A DNA stretch of 64,000 bases from the NCBI GenBank assembly GCA_022424905.1, contig JAKMGP010000023.1:1-64000 (forward strand), written 5' to 3'. How positions within the stretch are numbered: position 1 is the stretch's first letter; each line of letters starts with the position of its first letter. The notes beneath the pieces were generated by a model. It worked only from the letters and a program-made list of their open reading frames with translations. It was not told where the DNA came from and did no database searches. Shown here one piece after another: positions 45,268 through 53,843 of this stretch. The position numbers were made by a program, and so were the translations under genes. The stretch comes from Akkermansiaceae bacterium. Lineage in GTDB: Bacteria; Verrucomicrobiota; Verrucomicrobiia; Verrucomicrobiales; Akkermansiaceae.

Positions 45268-45493
45268 CGGGGTGGGACACTCTCCCAGCGGTAGAATTCC
45301 AACAAGAATATTTTCGCTCTACTGAAAATTATTTTGATGTTATTTAATATTTTTTTAATATTAATTAATACTAATAATTTAGGATTTTTTCAAAACCTCC
45401 GGACCCATCCTCTGTCTCAGCCTCCCTAAAATTGAAAACTATTTATGAGCGACAATGAGCTTTTTAAGACTACAAGCCCCCAACAAATAAGAC

Positions 45494-47476
45494 CTAGTCA
45501 CGAACAAATCCAAGGGAGGAGCGCTGCCGCCGATCATTTTCAGAGACCTGTTTTCTGCGAAAGACTGCCAATTTTTCTGCCCTGATTTGGACATACTTTA
45601 GTAAGCCACGGCAAAGCAATGGATAGGGTATTTCGCCGGTTGAAGGATGAGCGGTTTTAGTCATAAGGCGATGCAGGAACCGTGGTGAAAATTTCTGAAA
45701 AAGAACATCATCCAAGGAATAATAGCGACTCACTAATCCAGGATCCCCTTGCCGACCAGACCGGCCGAAGAACTGTCGATCCACCCGACGGGATTCGTGG
45801 GGCTCTGTCACAAGGACATGCAATCCTCCCAACTCTCTGACACCCTTCCCGAGTTCAATATCTGTTCCACGACCAGCCATATTGGTGGCTATTGTGACTC
45901 GTCCTTTCAGTCCGGCATCCTCAATAATTCCAGCTTCTTGAGCAAGGCGAGTGGCATTCAGAATGACGTGTTGAATGTTCTGAAGACCCAGCTTACGCCC
46001 TAACCGCTCACTCGAGGTAACGGTGCGTGTTCCGATGAGCACAGGCTGTGAATCTCGGTGACAGCGAATCACCTCCTCAGAAACCGCATGTTCGCGATCA
46101 GCCTCACTCAAGTAGAATTTAGGGCTCCGATATCGTGAAATATTGGGGAGATTTCTAGGAATCTTAACAGTCGGAACCCCATAGATCGTCCAAACTTCGT
46201 CGGCAATTTCTTGCGCTGTTCCGGTGGCACCTGAAAGCTTACGATATTTTTGGAAAAATCCTTGAAAGGAAATCTGGGCGATTGTGGTGGAAGGCGCCGT
46301 AATCACGAGACTTTCTTTAGCCTCAACGATTTGGTGGAGACCCAGCTTCCATGAGCGGTCTGGCATTGGCCGCCCGGTGCTCTCGTCAATGATCACAACC
46401 TTTCCATCTTCGATGATATAATGAGATCCCAGGGTGAAGAATTCGTGCGCCTCCAAGGCAAGCAACACCATCTCACGGCGACGATCAGGGCAACGCCAAA
46501 GCGGAGATAGGGGGAAATCATCTCTCTCGGCAATTTTTTCTTCACCTGCCTCGGTCAACTTCACTTCCCGTCGTCCTCGATGGATTGTGTAGTCAGTCCC
46601 AGGTCGAAGAAATTCAGCAACCTTCCAAGCGCCAAGACAAGCTTGGCGTAGTTCCTCTGATTTAAATTTTTGGCTAATTAGGAGTGGAGTGACTGCTTCA
46701 TCGATTAGACCATTATCAGCCTCATCAACAAGAGCCCGGAAAAGCCCACGCTGAGTGAGGCGAACTCCGCTTTCAGATGCCCTGACAAACTTGCGCACCT
46801 GTTGGCGCACACCCGACCGCGTCCACTCGCCGAGTTGAAGTCGGTCTCGAAGAAAATCGGCAGCAACTTCCTTGGCGGTCGTGTAAGTAATATCAACCTG
46901 ATATCCCGCCTGTCGGTCAGCTGGTTTGGTCTTCCCGATCACAGACGCAACCGTAATCCCAAGCCGCGCGTAGAAACGCTTCATGGTCAACGCATCACGC
47001 TTAGCAAGATAATCATTGGCCGTGATGACGTGAACGGGCTCGCCTTTCCAAGACTCAAAGGCCGCCGCAATAGCAATCGAGAGAGTCTTCCCCTCTCCCG
47101 TATCAATCTCAGCCAAATACCCCTTAATCAAAGCGAGGGCAGACAGCATCTGAACCTTGTAGGGAATTAATCCCAACTCGCGACGAGCCACTTCGCAAAT
47201 TAAAGCAAGGACTTTGGGATCTGGCAAAGCGTCACCGGAAACATGAAGTCTCGAATCCCTAATTAGCCGGTTAATTTCCTTATCAGTAATTTCTTCGAGT
47301 CGTTTACGCTCAATTTTTGCAACTTCAACGTTCTTGAGCCATGGCTTCAAAATTGAACTGCGCTGTTTCCATTTTCCTGCAAGACGTTTGATCAAGAGAT
47401 CCAACCCCTTTAGGTCCGGGGACGCTTTTTCCTGGAAAAACGAATTCTGAAAGTGGCTTGGCGCATTGATTTTCAT
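45494..47476 (-). CDS. SecA-like preprotein translocase ATPase, short paralogue (660 aa)
   Basis: AEIDTGEGKTLSIAIAAAFE (Walker A), HVITANDYLAKRDA, ALVDEADNGLIDEAVTPLLIS (DEAD-box region), GATGTAQEIADEVWTIYGVPTVKIP, TNMAGRGTDIELGKGVRELGGLHVLVTEPHESRRVDRQFFGRSGRQGDPG. Only about 70 aa follow the NBD2 motifs. Confidence 0.93.
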   Translation of the reverse strand: MKINAPSHFQNSFFQEKASPDLKGLDLLIKRLAGKWKQRSSILKPWLKNVEVAKIERKRLEEITDKEINRLIRDSRLHVSGDALPDPKVLALICEVARRELGLIPYKVQMLSALALIKGYLAEIDTGEGKTLSIAIAAAFESWKGEPVHVITANDYLAKRDALTMKRFYARLGITVASVIGKTKPADRQAGYQVDITYTTAKEVAADFLRDRLQLGEWTRSGVRQQVRKFVRASESGVRLTQRGLFRALVDEADNGLIDEAVTPLLISQKFKSEELRQACLGAWKVAEFLRPGTDYTIHRGRREVKLTEAGEEKIAERDDFPLSPLWRCPDRRREMVLLALEAHEFFTLGSHYIIEDGKVVIIDESTGRPMPDRSWKLGLHQIVEAKESLVITAPSTTIAQISFQGFFQKYRKLSGATGTAQEIADEVWTIYGVPTVKIPRNLPNISRYRSPKFYLSEADREHAVSEEVIRCHRDSQPVLIGTRTVTSSERLGRKLGLQNIQHVILNATRLAQEAGIIEDAGLKGRVTIATNMAGRGTDIELGKGVRELGGLHVLVTEPHESRRVDRQFFGRSGRQGDPGLVSRYYSLDDVLFQKFSPRFLHRLMTKTAHPSTGEIPYPLLCRGLLKYVQIRAEKLAVFRRKQVSENDRRQRSSLGFVRD

Positions 47477-47488
47477 AAGAAAATCGAA

Positions 47489-49633
47489 CTAGAGCTGATA
47501 TTCGCGTTGGAAAAACTGCCGGACAAAATGACGCCACTGACCAAGCAGCGGTTTATTTGGCAAGGCGAAGCGCGCTACACCTCGCTGCCCATGTTGCAAA
47601 ATAACGCCATTCACCTCCTCTATCGTACCTCTGACCTGAAAATAAGGCTCTGTGGTTTGCCTCCCATCGCCATTGCGACTTGAGACTCCGACCGATCCAC
47701 CACCAGTCACGCCCAAAGCCGCGCTTGGAAGATCTTCCTGACCAGCCGGAATGGAATCAAGATTGGTGATCAGTAAATTCACACCTTCCTGACCTTTAAT
47801 TTTTAATTCCGAATCATTCAAGGAAAGCCGTCCGGCATCGCGTTGGTGAATCACTGCACTCAAGACGTAGCCATCCTCACCTCTCACCATGCCAAGAGAT
47901 TGCCCTCGGGGAACGACCGAACCCATGACCTCGTGAAGATCATTCGCGATCCAACGCCCTGAGACCGGTGCCCTCACCACCAAGTTTTCAAGCTGGGTCT
48001 CTAAAGCCAACTCGCGAGCATCCAGAGACTTTGAAAGCCCCTCTAACCCAGCCAGCTGAATTCCCTGTTCATTGCGATCCCTTCTGAACAGCAAATCTCC
48101 GCGCTCACGTTCAATACGAATAAGTTCCCTCTCAGCCTCCAGATCTTTATTGGTCAATCGCAACAAAATTTGGCCACCTTCCACCATTTCACCGGAAGGA
48201 GTTACCAACTCAGTGATACGACCAGGGCTACTCGTGTATACATTCTGAAATTCTGAGGACTTCACGATACCCTCAGCACGGAAGTAGTAAGGCATAGGCA
48301 CCAAGGCCAAAAACGATAAAACTCCTCCTAAAAAGAGAGCCACAATTCCGAGAGCACGTGTTCGGCGATTCATGAGTTTCGGACTGAAAAATACATAACG
48401 CAGGCCTTTCACAAAAGGAAGAATCCCCCAAACCACGCCAAATAAGAGCGCCAGTATCACACCAACAATCAGAAACTGCTTCGATACGAAGATTAGAATC
48501 CCGATCATTAAAAGGAAGCGATAGATCCAACTCGTAAAGAAATAGAGAGTGAACCCGATTTGCTCCCTTCGCGAGCGTGTAGGAATCGGGCCGGGATCGA
48601 TCTTAAAAATCTTCTTATTCACCCACCAGCCAACCAACGCTTGGGAACGGCCCTGCAAATTCGGAGTTTCAAGTAAATCGCACAGAATATGATAACCATC
48701 AAAACGCAAAAGCGGATTGAGGTTAAAAAGCAGCGCTCCGACTGAAGCGGTGATAGCCACATTATACGCGACTCTAGAAGCCACTCCATCAGCCCCCTCT
48801 GCCCATAATTTCACAGCAAGGGCCGCAACAAATAACTCTAGAGCCATCCCCGAGATACCCACAATCACCCGCTGATACTTGCGAGCGAACGCATAGCAAG
48901 ATGAGGCATCGACATAGGGTAGCGGGTTAAAAACCAAAAGCATCACCCCCATTTCAGGAACTTCTCGACCGTACCTTCGGCAGGCATAGCCATGACCAAA
49001 TTCGTGAATGATCTTTGTGATGATAAGGCCTACATAAAGATAAGGAAGATTAGACAATCCGAGGATCAACCGAGATGAAGCCGAAAATCGCCCCCAATTT
49101 TCGACTAACGCCTGCGCACCCCACGCAAAAACAACAAACCAAAGGACAGCCCCGATAGGTGTGAAAATCCACGCGAAGAGCGGAAGAGTTCGACGCAGAA
49201 AAGGATCTGGATTAATAAGGGGAATCTTTAAAAAAAGAAGACTGGAAAATTGTTGCTTACGTTTTTGGGCCTTCTCACGAATTTTATTTTCCTCCAGAGC
49301 AGCAATATCTGCGGTTTTATCACTTCGGAGAAGACCCGATTGATAAAGCTGCGAGAGTAATTGGATCACCTCACCCTGGCCCGGAGCGTCTACCGGATCG
49401 ATCTCAAGAGCCTGATCCCAAGCATCCTGAACCGTCTCAGAATCTTCAAGGTAACAAATAAAGCGATAGGCAGCCGGCCGGATTCGAAAAAACCGATGTC
49501 CAAGCTTGTCACAAACGACATACCAAGGCTCACCCCGGAACATCTGACGAATCATTTCAACGCCCGGCAGAAGGCGCACTTTACTGCGGCTCACCCGATA
49601 CCAGGATTCATCAAAGACCGTGCGTTTACTCAT
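47489..49633 (-). CDS. PqqD-like / M50 metalloprotease-like / HlyD membrane-fusion multi-domain protein (714 aa)
   Basis: N-terminal PqqD-like stretch (GHRFFRIRPAAYRFICYLEDSETVQDAWDQALEID...VIQLLSQLYQSGLLRSD). Multi-TM with IIHEFGHGYACRRYGREVPEMGVMLLVFNPLPYVD and NLNPLLRFDGYHILCDLLE. C-terminal HlyD-type adaptor (SSPGRITELVTPSGEMVEGGQILLRLTNKDLEAERELIRIE...LVVRAPVSGRWI). Confidence 0.85.
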   Translation of the reverse strand: MSKRTVFDESWYRVSRSKVRLLPGVEMIRQMFRGEPWYVVCDKLGHRFFRIRPAAYRFICYLEDSETVQDAWDQALEIDPVDAPGQGEVIQLLSQLYQSGLLRSDKTADIAALEENKIREKAQKRKQQFSSLLFLKIPLINPDPFLRRTLPLFAWIFTPIGAVLWFVVFAWGAQALVENWGRFSASSRLILGLSNLPYLYVGLIITKIIHEFGHGYACRRYGREVPEMGVMLLVFNPLPYVDASSCYAFARKYQRVIVGISGMALELFVAALAVKLWAEGADGVASRVAYNVAITASVGALLFNLNPLLRFDGYHILCDLLETPNLQGRSQALVGWWVNKKIFKIDPGPIPTRSRREQIGFTLYFFTSWIYRFLLMIGILIFVSKQFLIVGVILALLFGVVWGILPFVKGLRYVFFSPKLMNRRTRALGIVALFLGGVLSFLALVPMPYYFRAEGIVKSSEFQNVYTSSPGRITELVTPSGEMVEGGQILLRLTNKDLEAERELIRIERERGDLLFRRDRNEQGIQLAGLEGLSKSLDARELALETQLENLVVRAPVSGRWIANDLHEVMGSVVPRGQSLGMVRGEDGYVLSAVIHQRDAGRLSLNDSELKIKGQEGVNLLITNLDSIPAGQEDLPSAALGVTGGGSVGVSSRNGDGRQTTEPYFQVRGTIEEVNGVILQHGQRGVARFALPNKPLLGQWRHFVRQFFQREYQL

Positions 49634-49651
49634 GGCGAAAGTTCTCTCCAG

Positions 49652-51421
49652 CTAGAACCAAAGCTTCATGCGAACAAATTCCCAGGTCCGATGGAGGTAA
49701 ACCCATGCCACGGATCGATTTTCAATATCTACTTTGCAAACGCCACTCATTCCAGGGCGCCACCACGATTCGGGCGCGTCGGCGAGATTAACCCTCACCC
49801 GAAAGGCTGTTCCTGTCTCTTTCACCACCGCAACCGGCTCGTATGAGTCGAGTGACACTCTGAATTTATCTTCAGGACGTGAAGTGAAAGCAAGCTCCCC
49901 TTCCATTCCTTTTTTGAGAAAATGAATATCTCGCTCATCGACCTGAAGCTCGCCATAAGTATCACTGATCTCAACAATGCGCATGAGTTTTTCGCCAACT
50001 TGGGTTGGAGAGGAAAGCCTTTCTTTTAAATCTCCCTCAACAATTACCCCGTCGAAGGGTGCACAAATTTCGCTGCGATCTAGTCGGTAATTAAGAGCCG
50101 TCAGTTTTGCATCTGCCTGTTCGATAGATAGCTGCGAAAGCTTCATCTGCGAAAGATCTCCTTCTGCCTCGTAGCGGCGGGAGTCTGCGAGACTACGATC
50201 ACGCTGAGCTTTGAGTTCTATCCGCTGCATCAGTAACTCACGGCGATCTAACCTCAGCAAAACCTGCCCCTTTCGAACCACATCGCCAACATTAACATCA
50301 ACCGTATCGATAAAACCCGAAAAAGGTGCGGTTACATCTGCCGAAGCTTCGGTCCGCAGGAGAAAAGGAGCTTTGACAGTATGTTTTATTGGAATAACAC
50401 AGCAGAGTAGAAAAGTTAAAACGAGACTTACCCCTAACAATTTCCACCCGGTATGGCGATAGCCAAGTAGCGAAGCAAAACGCTGTCGAACCGAGCGCCA
50501 AGCTCGAGATCCAATCCAACCAGACTTTTGATAAAGATTCACCAGTTGCGGGCTCACTAAATCGAGGACTACCCGGAGGGCATCAACCCGCTCTTGTGAA
50601 ATGCCATCAGACTCTTGTGGATACTCAATTGTTACAGAACCATGAACCTCGCCATTTTCACGAAGTGGCATTGACAAGATTTGGCAGTTAGCATGGGCCT
50701 CGGAAAAAGCCTTATGTTGCCTATTAATCCCTACGCCTTTAATCGATGGAACACCCACCTCACAATCTTGTTCGGCTGCCTCATCCATAGCTCGACCAAG
50801 CGCCCCAGCAGTTTCGGTATCGTTGCGTATACGACCTCCATGATTGGTTGCGATCAACTCCATGAGACCTTTTTTACGCCAACCAAGAGTCACCCGCATC
50901 GCCGCAAGCTCGGTTTCTAACTCATTGCAAAGTCGATTTGCCGCCTCTCCAAAGTGAGCTGATTCACCGATGATAAGTCCTAAATCAACAACCCGAGAAA
51001 TCTCGCTTAGTGCGCTCTCCGATGAATCGGCCTTGCGCTGCGCCGAAAATGCAATAACGGCGGACTCTACAAAAGTTTGTAGCTTAACCCGCTCTGGTTC
51101 TGAGATTTCAGTTGGACTGGCGGACACAAGCGAAAAACCCATACCGCCACCGACAATCCTAATCGGGTAGATACTCCAATCAGTTCCAAGTTCTTTAATT
51201 GATTTGAACTCAGTCCCGGCGGCCATAATCGCCTTCCGCACATTCACTGGAGCGGCCCTGAGATTACTGTTTTTACTCGAACCAAACAGCTTTAGATTCT
51301 CGCCCTCGACCTGTAAAGCGAAGCATTCAGTGAGTTGCCACTGATCCGCAACGGTCTGGACCAAGCATGACCAGAAATCGGCAGGATCTGAACCACTCTC
51401 CAAAATCTCGCTGAGGTTCAT
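49652..51421 (-). CDS. GAF-like domain(s) fused to HlyD-type periplasmic adaptor (589 aa)
   Basis: N-terminal roughly 300 aa of GAF-like sequence without an N-terminal TM, then LLGVSLVLTFLLCCVIPI (TM), then VTAPFSGFIDTVDVNVGDVVRKGQVLLRLDRREL...LDRSEICAPFDGVIVEGDL (lipoyl/HlyD). Start overlaps the preceding gene's stop (ATGA). Confidence 0.82.
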   Translation of the reverse strand: MNLSEILESGSDPADFWSCLVQTVADQWQLTECFALQVEGENLKLFGSSKNSNLRAAPVNVRKAIMAAGTEFKSIKELGTDWSIYPIRIVGGGMGFSLVSASPTEISEPERVKLQTFVESAVIAFSAQRKADSSESALSEISRVVDLGLIIGESAHFGEAANRLCNELETELAAMRVTLGWRKKGLMELIATNHGGRIRNDTETAGALGRAMDEAAEQDCEVGVPSIKGVGINRQHKAFSEAHANCQILSMPLRENGEVHGSVTIEYPQESDGISQERVDALRVVLDLVSPQLVNLYQKSGWIGSRAWRSVRQRFASLLGYRHTGWKLLGVSLVLTFLLCCVIPIKHTVKAPFLLRTEASADVTAPFSGFIDTVDVNVGDVVRKGQVLLRLDRRELLMQRIELKAQRDRSLADSRRYEAEGDLSQMKLSQLSIEQADAKLTALNYRLDRSEICAPFDGVIVEGDLKERLSSPTQVGEKLMRIVEISDTYGELQVDERDIHFLKKGMEGELAFTSRPEDKFRVSLDSYEPVAVVKETGTAFRVRVNLADAPESWWRPGMSGVCKVDIENRSVAWVYLHRTWEFVRMKLWF

Positions 51422-52167
51422 TCACGCCCCTCCATTCCCGGAAGTTTAACTTTCACCCGTACACCAGGCTTAATCTTCAGTTCACTATTATCAAAACTAA
51501 AACGAACGCGGAAGAGCCCGCTTCGGGAATCGAGTTGCGGGTCAATGAACACAAGGGTGGCTTTTTTTTCTTTAATCTCAGGCAGCTCCGGAAAAAGAAC
51601 ATCGGCTTCCATTCCCTTTTTGAGATTCGGTAGATGCTTGGTCGAGAGAAAGAAAACTAACTTCATTTTAGACGCATCTATAATCTCAAACACGGGCTCG
51701 ACTCTTTCTACTGCCTCACCAGGATCCTTCAGCCTGTAAACGATTGTTCCCCCAACTGGAGATTTTATTGTCCTTTGTTTAACAGCTACTTGCGCCATTT
51801 CCTGCTCTATTTGAAGACGCTTAAGCTCGACCTCTTTCTGTAGGAGTTCAGATTTCTTTTGAATCTTTTTATCATAGAGATCCCTAGCTGTCTTGGCATC
51901 TGCTAAAGCTTTCTCTATTAGAATGCCAAGCCGCTTTACTTCAAGCTGCTCTTTTGTCGAAAACAGCGTGGCGAGGGTACCTCCTTTTTCGACAATATCT
52001 CCCTCTTGAACCGCCACACTTTCGACAATTTCTTCCACTGGTGAACTAATTGTAATCCTCGCTGCAGGTTGGCTCGTTCCCTCAATCCAAACCTGCGCAA
52101 GAGAGGGCGAAATACAGCCTGAAAGACAGACCAAAATTACTAAAATTCGATTCACAATTCTTTTCAT
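51418..52167 (-). CDS. HlyD/RND-type periplasmic adaptor, putative lipoprotein (249 aa)
   Basis: MKRIVNRILVILVCLSGCISPS (lipobox-like LSGC), ITISSPVEEIVESVAVQEGDIVEKGGTLATLFSTKEQLE...RTIKSPVGGTIVYRLKDPGEAVE. Confidence 0.88.
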   Translation of the reverse strand: MKRIVNRILVILVCLSGCISPSLAQVWIEGTSQPAARITISSPVEEIVESVAVQEGDIVEKGGTLATLFSTKEQLEVKRLGILIEKALADAKTARDLYDKKIQKKSELLQKEVELKRLQIEQEMAQVAVKQRTIKSPVGGTIVYRLKDPGEAVERVEPVFEIIDASKMKLVFFLSTKHLPNLKKGMEADVLFPELPEIKEKKATLVFIDPQLDSRSGLFRVRFSFDNSELKIKPGVRVKVKLPGMEGRE

Positions 52168-52205
52168 AAAGTCCGTGATTTTCTTGGTTTCGATTGATTA
52201 AGCTC

Positions 52206-53768
52206 TCATCGCCTGGCCTTGGCACGAGTGACCATGACCTGTATCTCAGCACTCGAAATTCCCATGCGTTCAAAAATTTGTCCTGCAGCGAGCCATACAG
52301 CGATCACAGACTTGCTGAGAGCTGCCTCACTGGCGACCAAATTCACCTTAGAATCTCCAAGGATTTGCTGTAGTTCGACAACCCTATAAAAGTCGCCCTC
52401 TCCCGCATTGAATAAGTCTTGTTCTTGTTTGAGCCTCTCAGCAGCAAGCTCCACAGCCTTTTTTGCCGTCTGTATCCTTTGCTTTGCAGCCTCCATACGA
52501 GTGCATGCTGTGTGCACCTCCAGTGAAATGGAACGCTTAGCTTTTTGAACTTCTAATTCAGCTTTTCGCACCTGTGCCTCGGCTGCATCCATTGCAGCAT
52601 CAGCGGCATCCTTGGCGAGCGGCATCTTGAAGTTCAGGCCAAGCGACCATTCCCTTCCTTGAGCGCTGGCAGCCTCTTCAAGAGCGCCTCCCCCTTTAGC
52701 ATCTAAACCGTAAAGCCCCACGGATCCTGTCAAATTGAGCTGCGCCTTCCCAGAATCCCTTGCGCGCAGAACATTTAATTTTGCAGTATCAACGACGTGA
52801 TTGTAATAGCTAATATCCAATCTGCGCTTTTGGCCATAACTAATCAATTCACGCTTGCCCATATTCGTCTCGCCTAAAAAGAAAGCTGAAGATGGCTTGA
52901 ATTTAGTTTTCCCCTCCAGATCTGGCTCGCGGTTAGTCAGCGCAAACAGGGTATTGACTCTTTCAATTTTCTCGGCGGCACTGGTGATATATTGATCCTG
53001 TCGCTGATAAAGGGCAAGTTCTGCAGTTGTGACGTCAGTCGCCAAACCTTCTTTGCTTTTTAAAAGCTCCTTATTGCGAACCAGCATCTGCTCGGCTAAC
53101 CTGATATTTTGACCATGGACATTTAATACGCGATCAGCTGTGACAATATCCGTGTAGCGAGTCGCAACTTCAGCGACCAAGTTCATTGCCTTTACATGAG
53201 TTAAAATTTCTTGGGCCGCTCCACGAAGCTTCGCGATATTTACACCAGCAAGATTGGCATCTTTGCCAAACCCACGAAGAAGCGGCTGCGTTACGGTAAC
53301 ACCAGTAAAGGTTTCATACTCCGGAGAAAACAAGGCATTGGCCGAGGTCCGGTTGAGCGTATTACTAAGACGAGAAAAACGTGAACCAACCTCTAAAATA
53401 GTTCCCGTCGAATATTTCTTTTTTACTCCGACCCTAGCCGTGAGATTTTCATCAATGAAAATTCTGCTTCCGTTTCCTGGTAATTGAACCCCGCCAACCG
53501 AGACAAATTCGCGGGTGTTCTGGGGTTTAGAGCGATCCTCATATCGGGTTAATGCCTCAGCACCCCAACCAAACTCAGCCAATTCTCGCTGAATCTGAGC
53601 ACTACTTATTTTCACGCTTTCGAGCTCGCTCTTAAAGTCGGTATTTTCTTTCAGAGCACGACGCACTGAAGAGTAAATGCTCATTATCTCGGTCTCTTGC
53701 CCTTGGACGATCTGTGTTGAGATCGGGATAAAGAAACTAATGACGGCAAGATGATTTTGGAATTTCAT
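52206..53768 (-). CDS. TolC-family outer-membrane efflux protein
   Basis: Internal ATG at 53768 gives signal-peptide-like MKFQNHLAVISFFIPISTQIVQGQ. Contains long alternating helices (AEAQVRKAELEVQKAKRSISLEVHTACTRMEAAKQRIQTAKKAVELAAERLKQEQDLFNAGEGDFYRVVELQQ) typical of TolC. The ORF track start at 53792 adds 8 aa. Confidence 0.88.
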   Translation of the reverse strand: MKFQNHLAVISFFIPISTQIVQGQETEIMSIYSSVRRALKENTDFKSELESVKISSAQIQRELAEFGWGAEALTRYEDRSKPQNTREFVSVGGVQLPGNGSRIFIDENLTARVGVKKKYSTGTILEVGSRFSRLSNTLNRTSANALFSPEYETFTGVTVTQPLLRGFGKDANLAGVNIAKLRGAAQEILTHVKAMNLVAEVATRYTDIVTADRVLNVHGQNIRLAEQMLVRNKELLKSKEGLATDVTTAELALYQRQDQYITSAAEKIERVNTLFALTNREPDLEGKTKFKPSSAFFLGETNMGKRELISYGQKRRLDISYYNHVVDTAKLNVLRARDSGKAQLNLTGSVGLYGLDAKGGGALEEAASAQGREWSLGLNFKMPLAKDAADAAMDAAEAQVRKAELEVQKAKRSISLEVHTACTRMEAAKQRIQTAKKAVELAAERLKQEQDLFNAGEGDFYRVVELQQILGDSKVNLVASEAALSKSVIAVWLAAGQIFERMGISSAEIQVMVTRAKARR

Positions 53769-53814
53769 AAGCTGGCTAAAAAAATACAGCAATTAAAATT
53801 TTCATGTACACATA

Positions 53815-53843
53815 AATACTTAACTAACTGATAGTTAAGTATT
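53815..53843. promoter_or_regulatory. Perfect 12-bp inverted repeat (AATACTTAACTA-N5-TAGTTAAGTATT) upstream of the TolC-led operon
   Basis: Sequence aatacttaactaactgatagttaagtatt; lies 46 bp upstream of the probable tolC-like ATG. Confidence 0.6.

Noticed and set aside
3020-44872. Many plus-strand ORFs of 60-210 aa opposite the giant gene (for example 6968..7585, 43676..44308, 24965..25453)
   Set aside because: They are antisense to a continuous 42.7-kb coding frame and their composition (S/P/T-rich) mirrors the Gly/Asp-rich repeat codons. No recognisable domains, so treated as shadow ORFs.
2524-45267. CRISPR array or tandem DNA repeat array in the repeat-rich region
   Set aside because: Repeats are coding, degenerate and in frame with the giant protein; no regular spacer/repeat structure was seen.
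45359-45370. TATTAATTAATA perfect palindrome as an operator
   Set aside because: Lies in very AT-rich sequence where such palindromes arise by chance; kept only as a note in the spacer finding.
45494-53768. Canonical type I secretion (ABC exporter) operon
   Set aside because: TolC and HlyD-type genes are present, but no Walker A/LSGGQ ABC ATPase was found in any of the listed ORFs; the only ATPase in the cluster is SecA-like.
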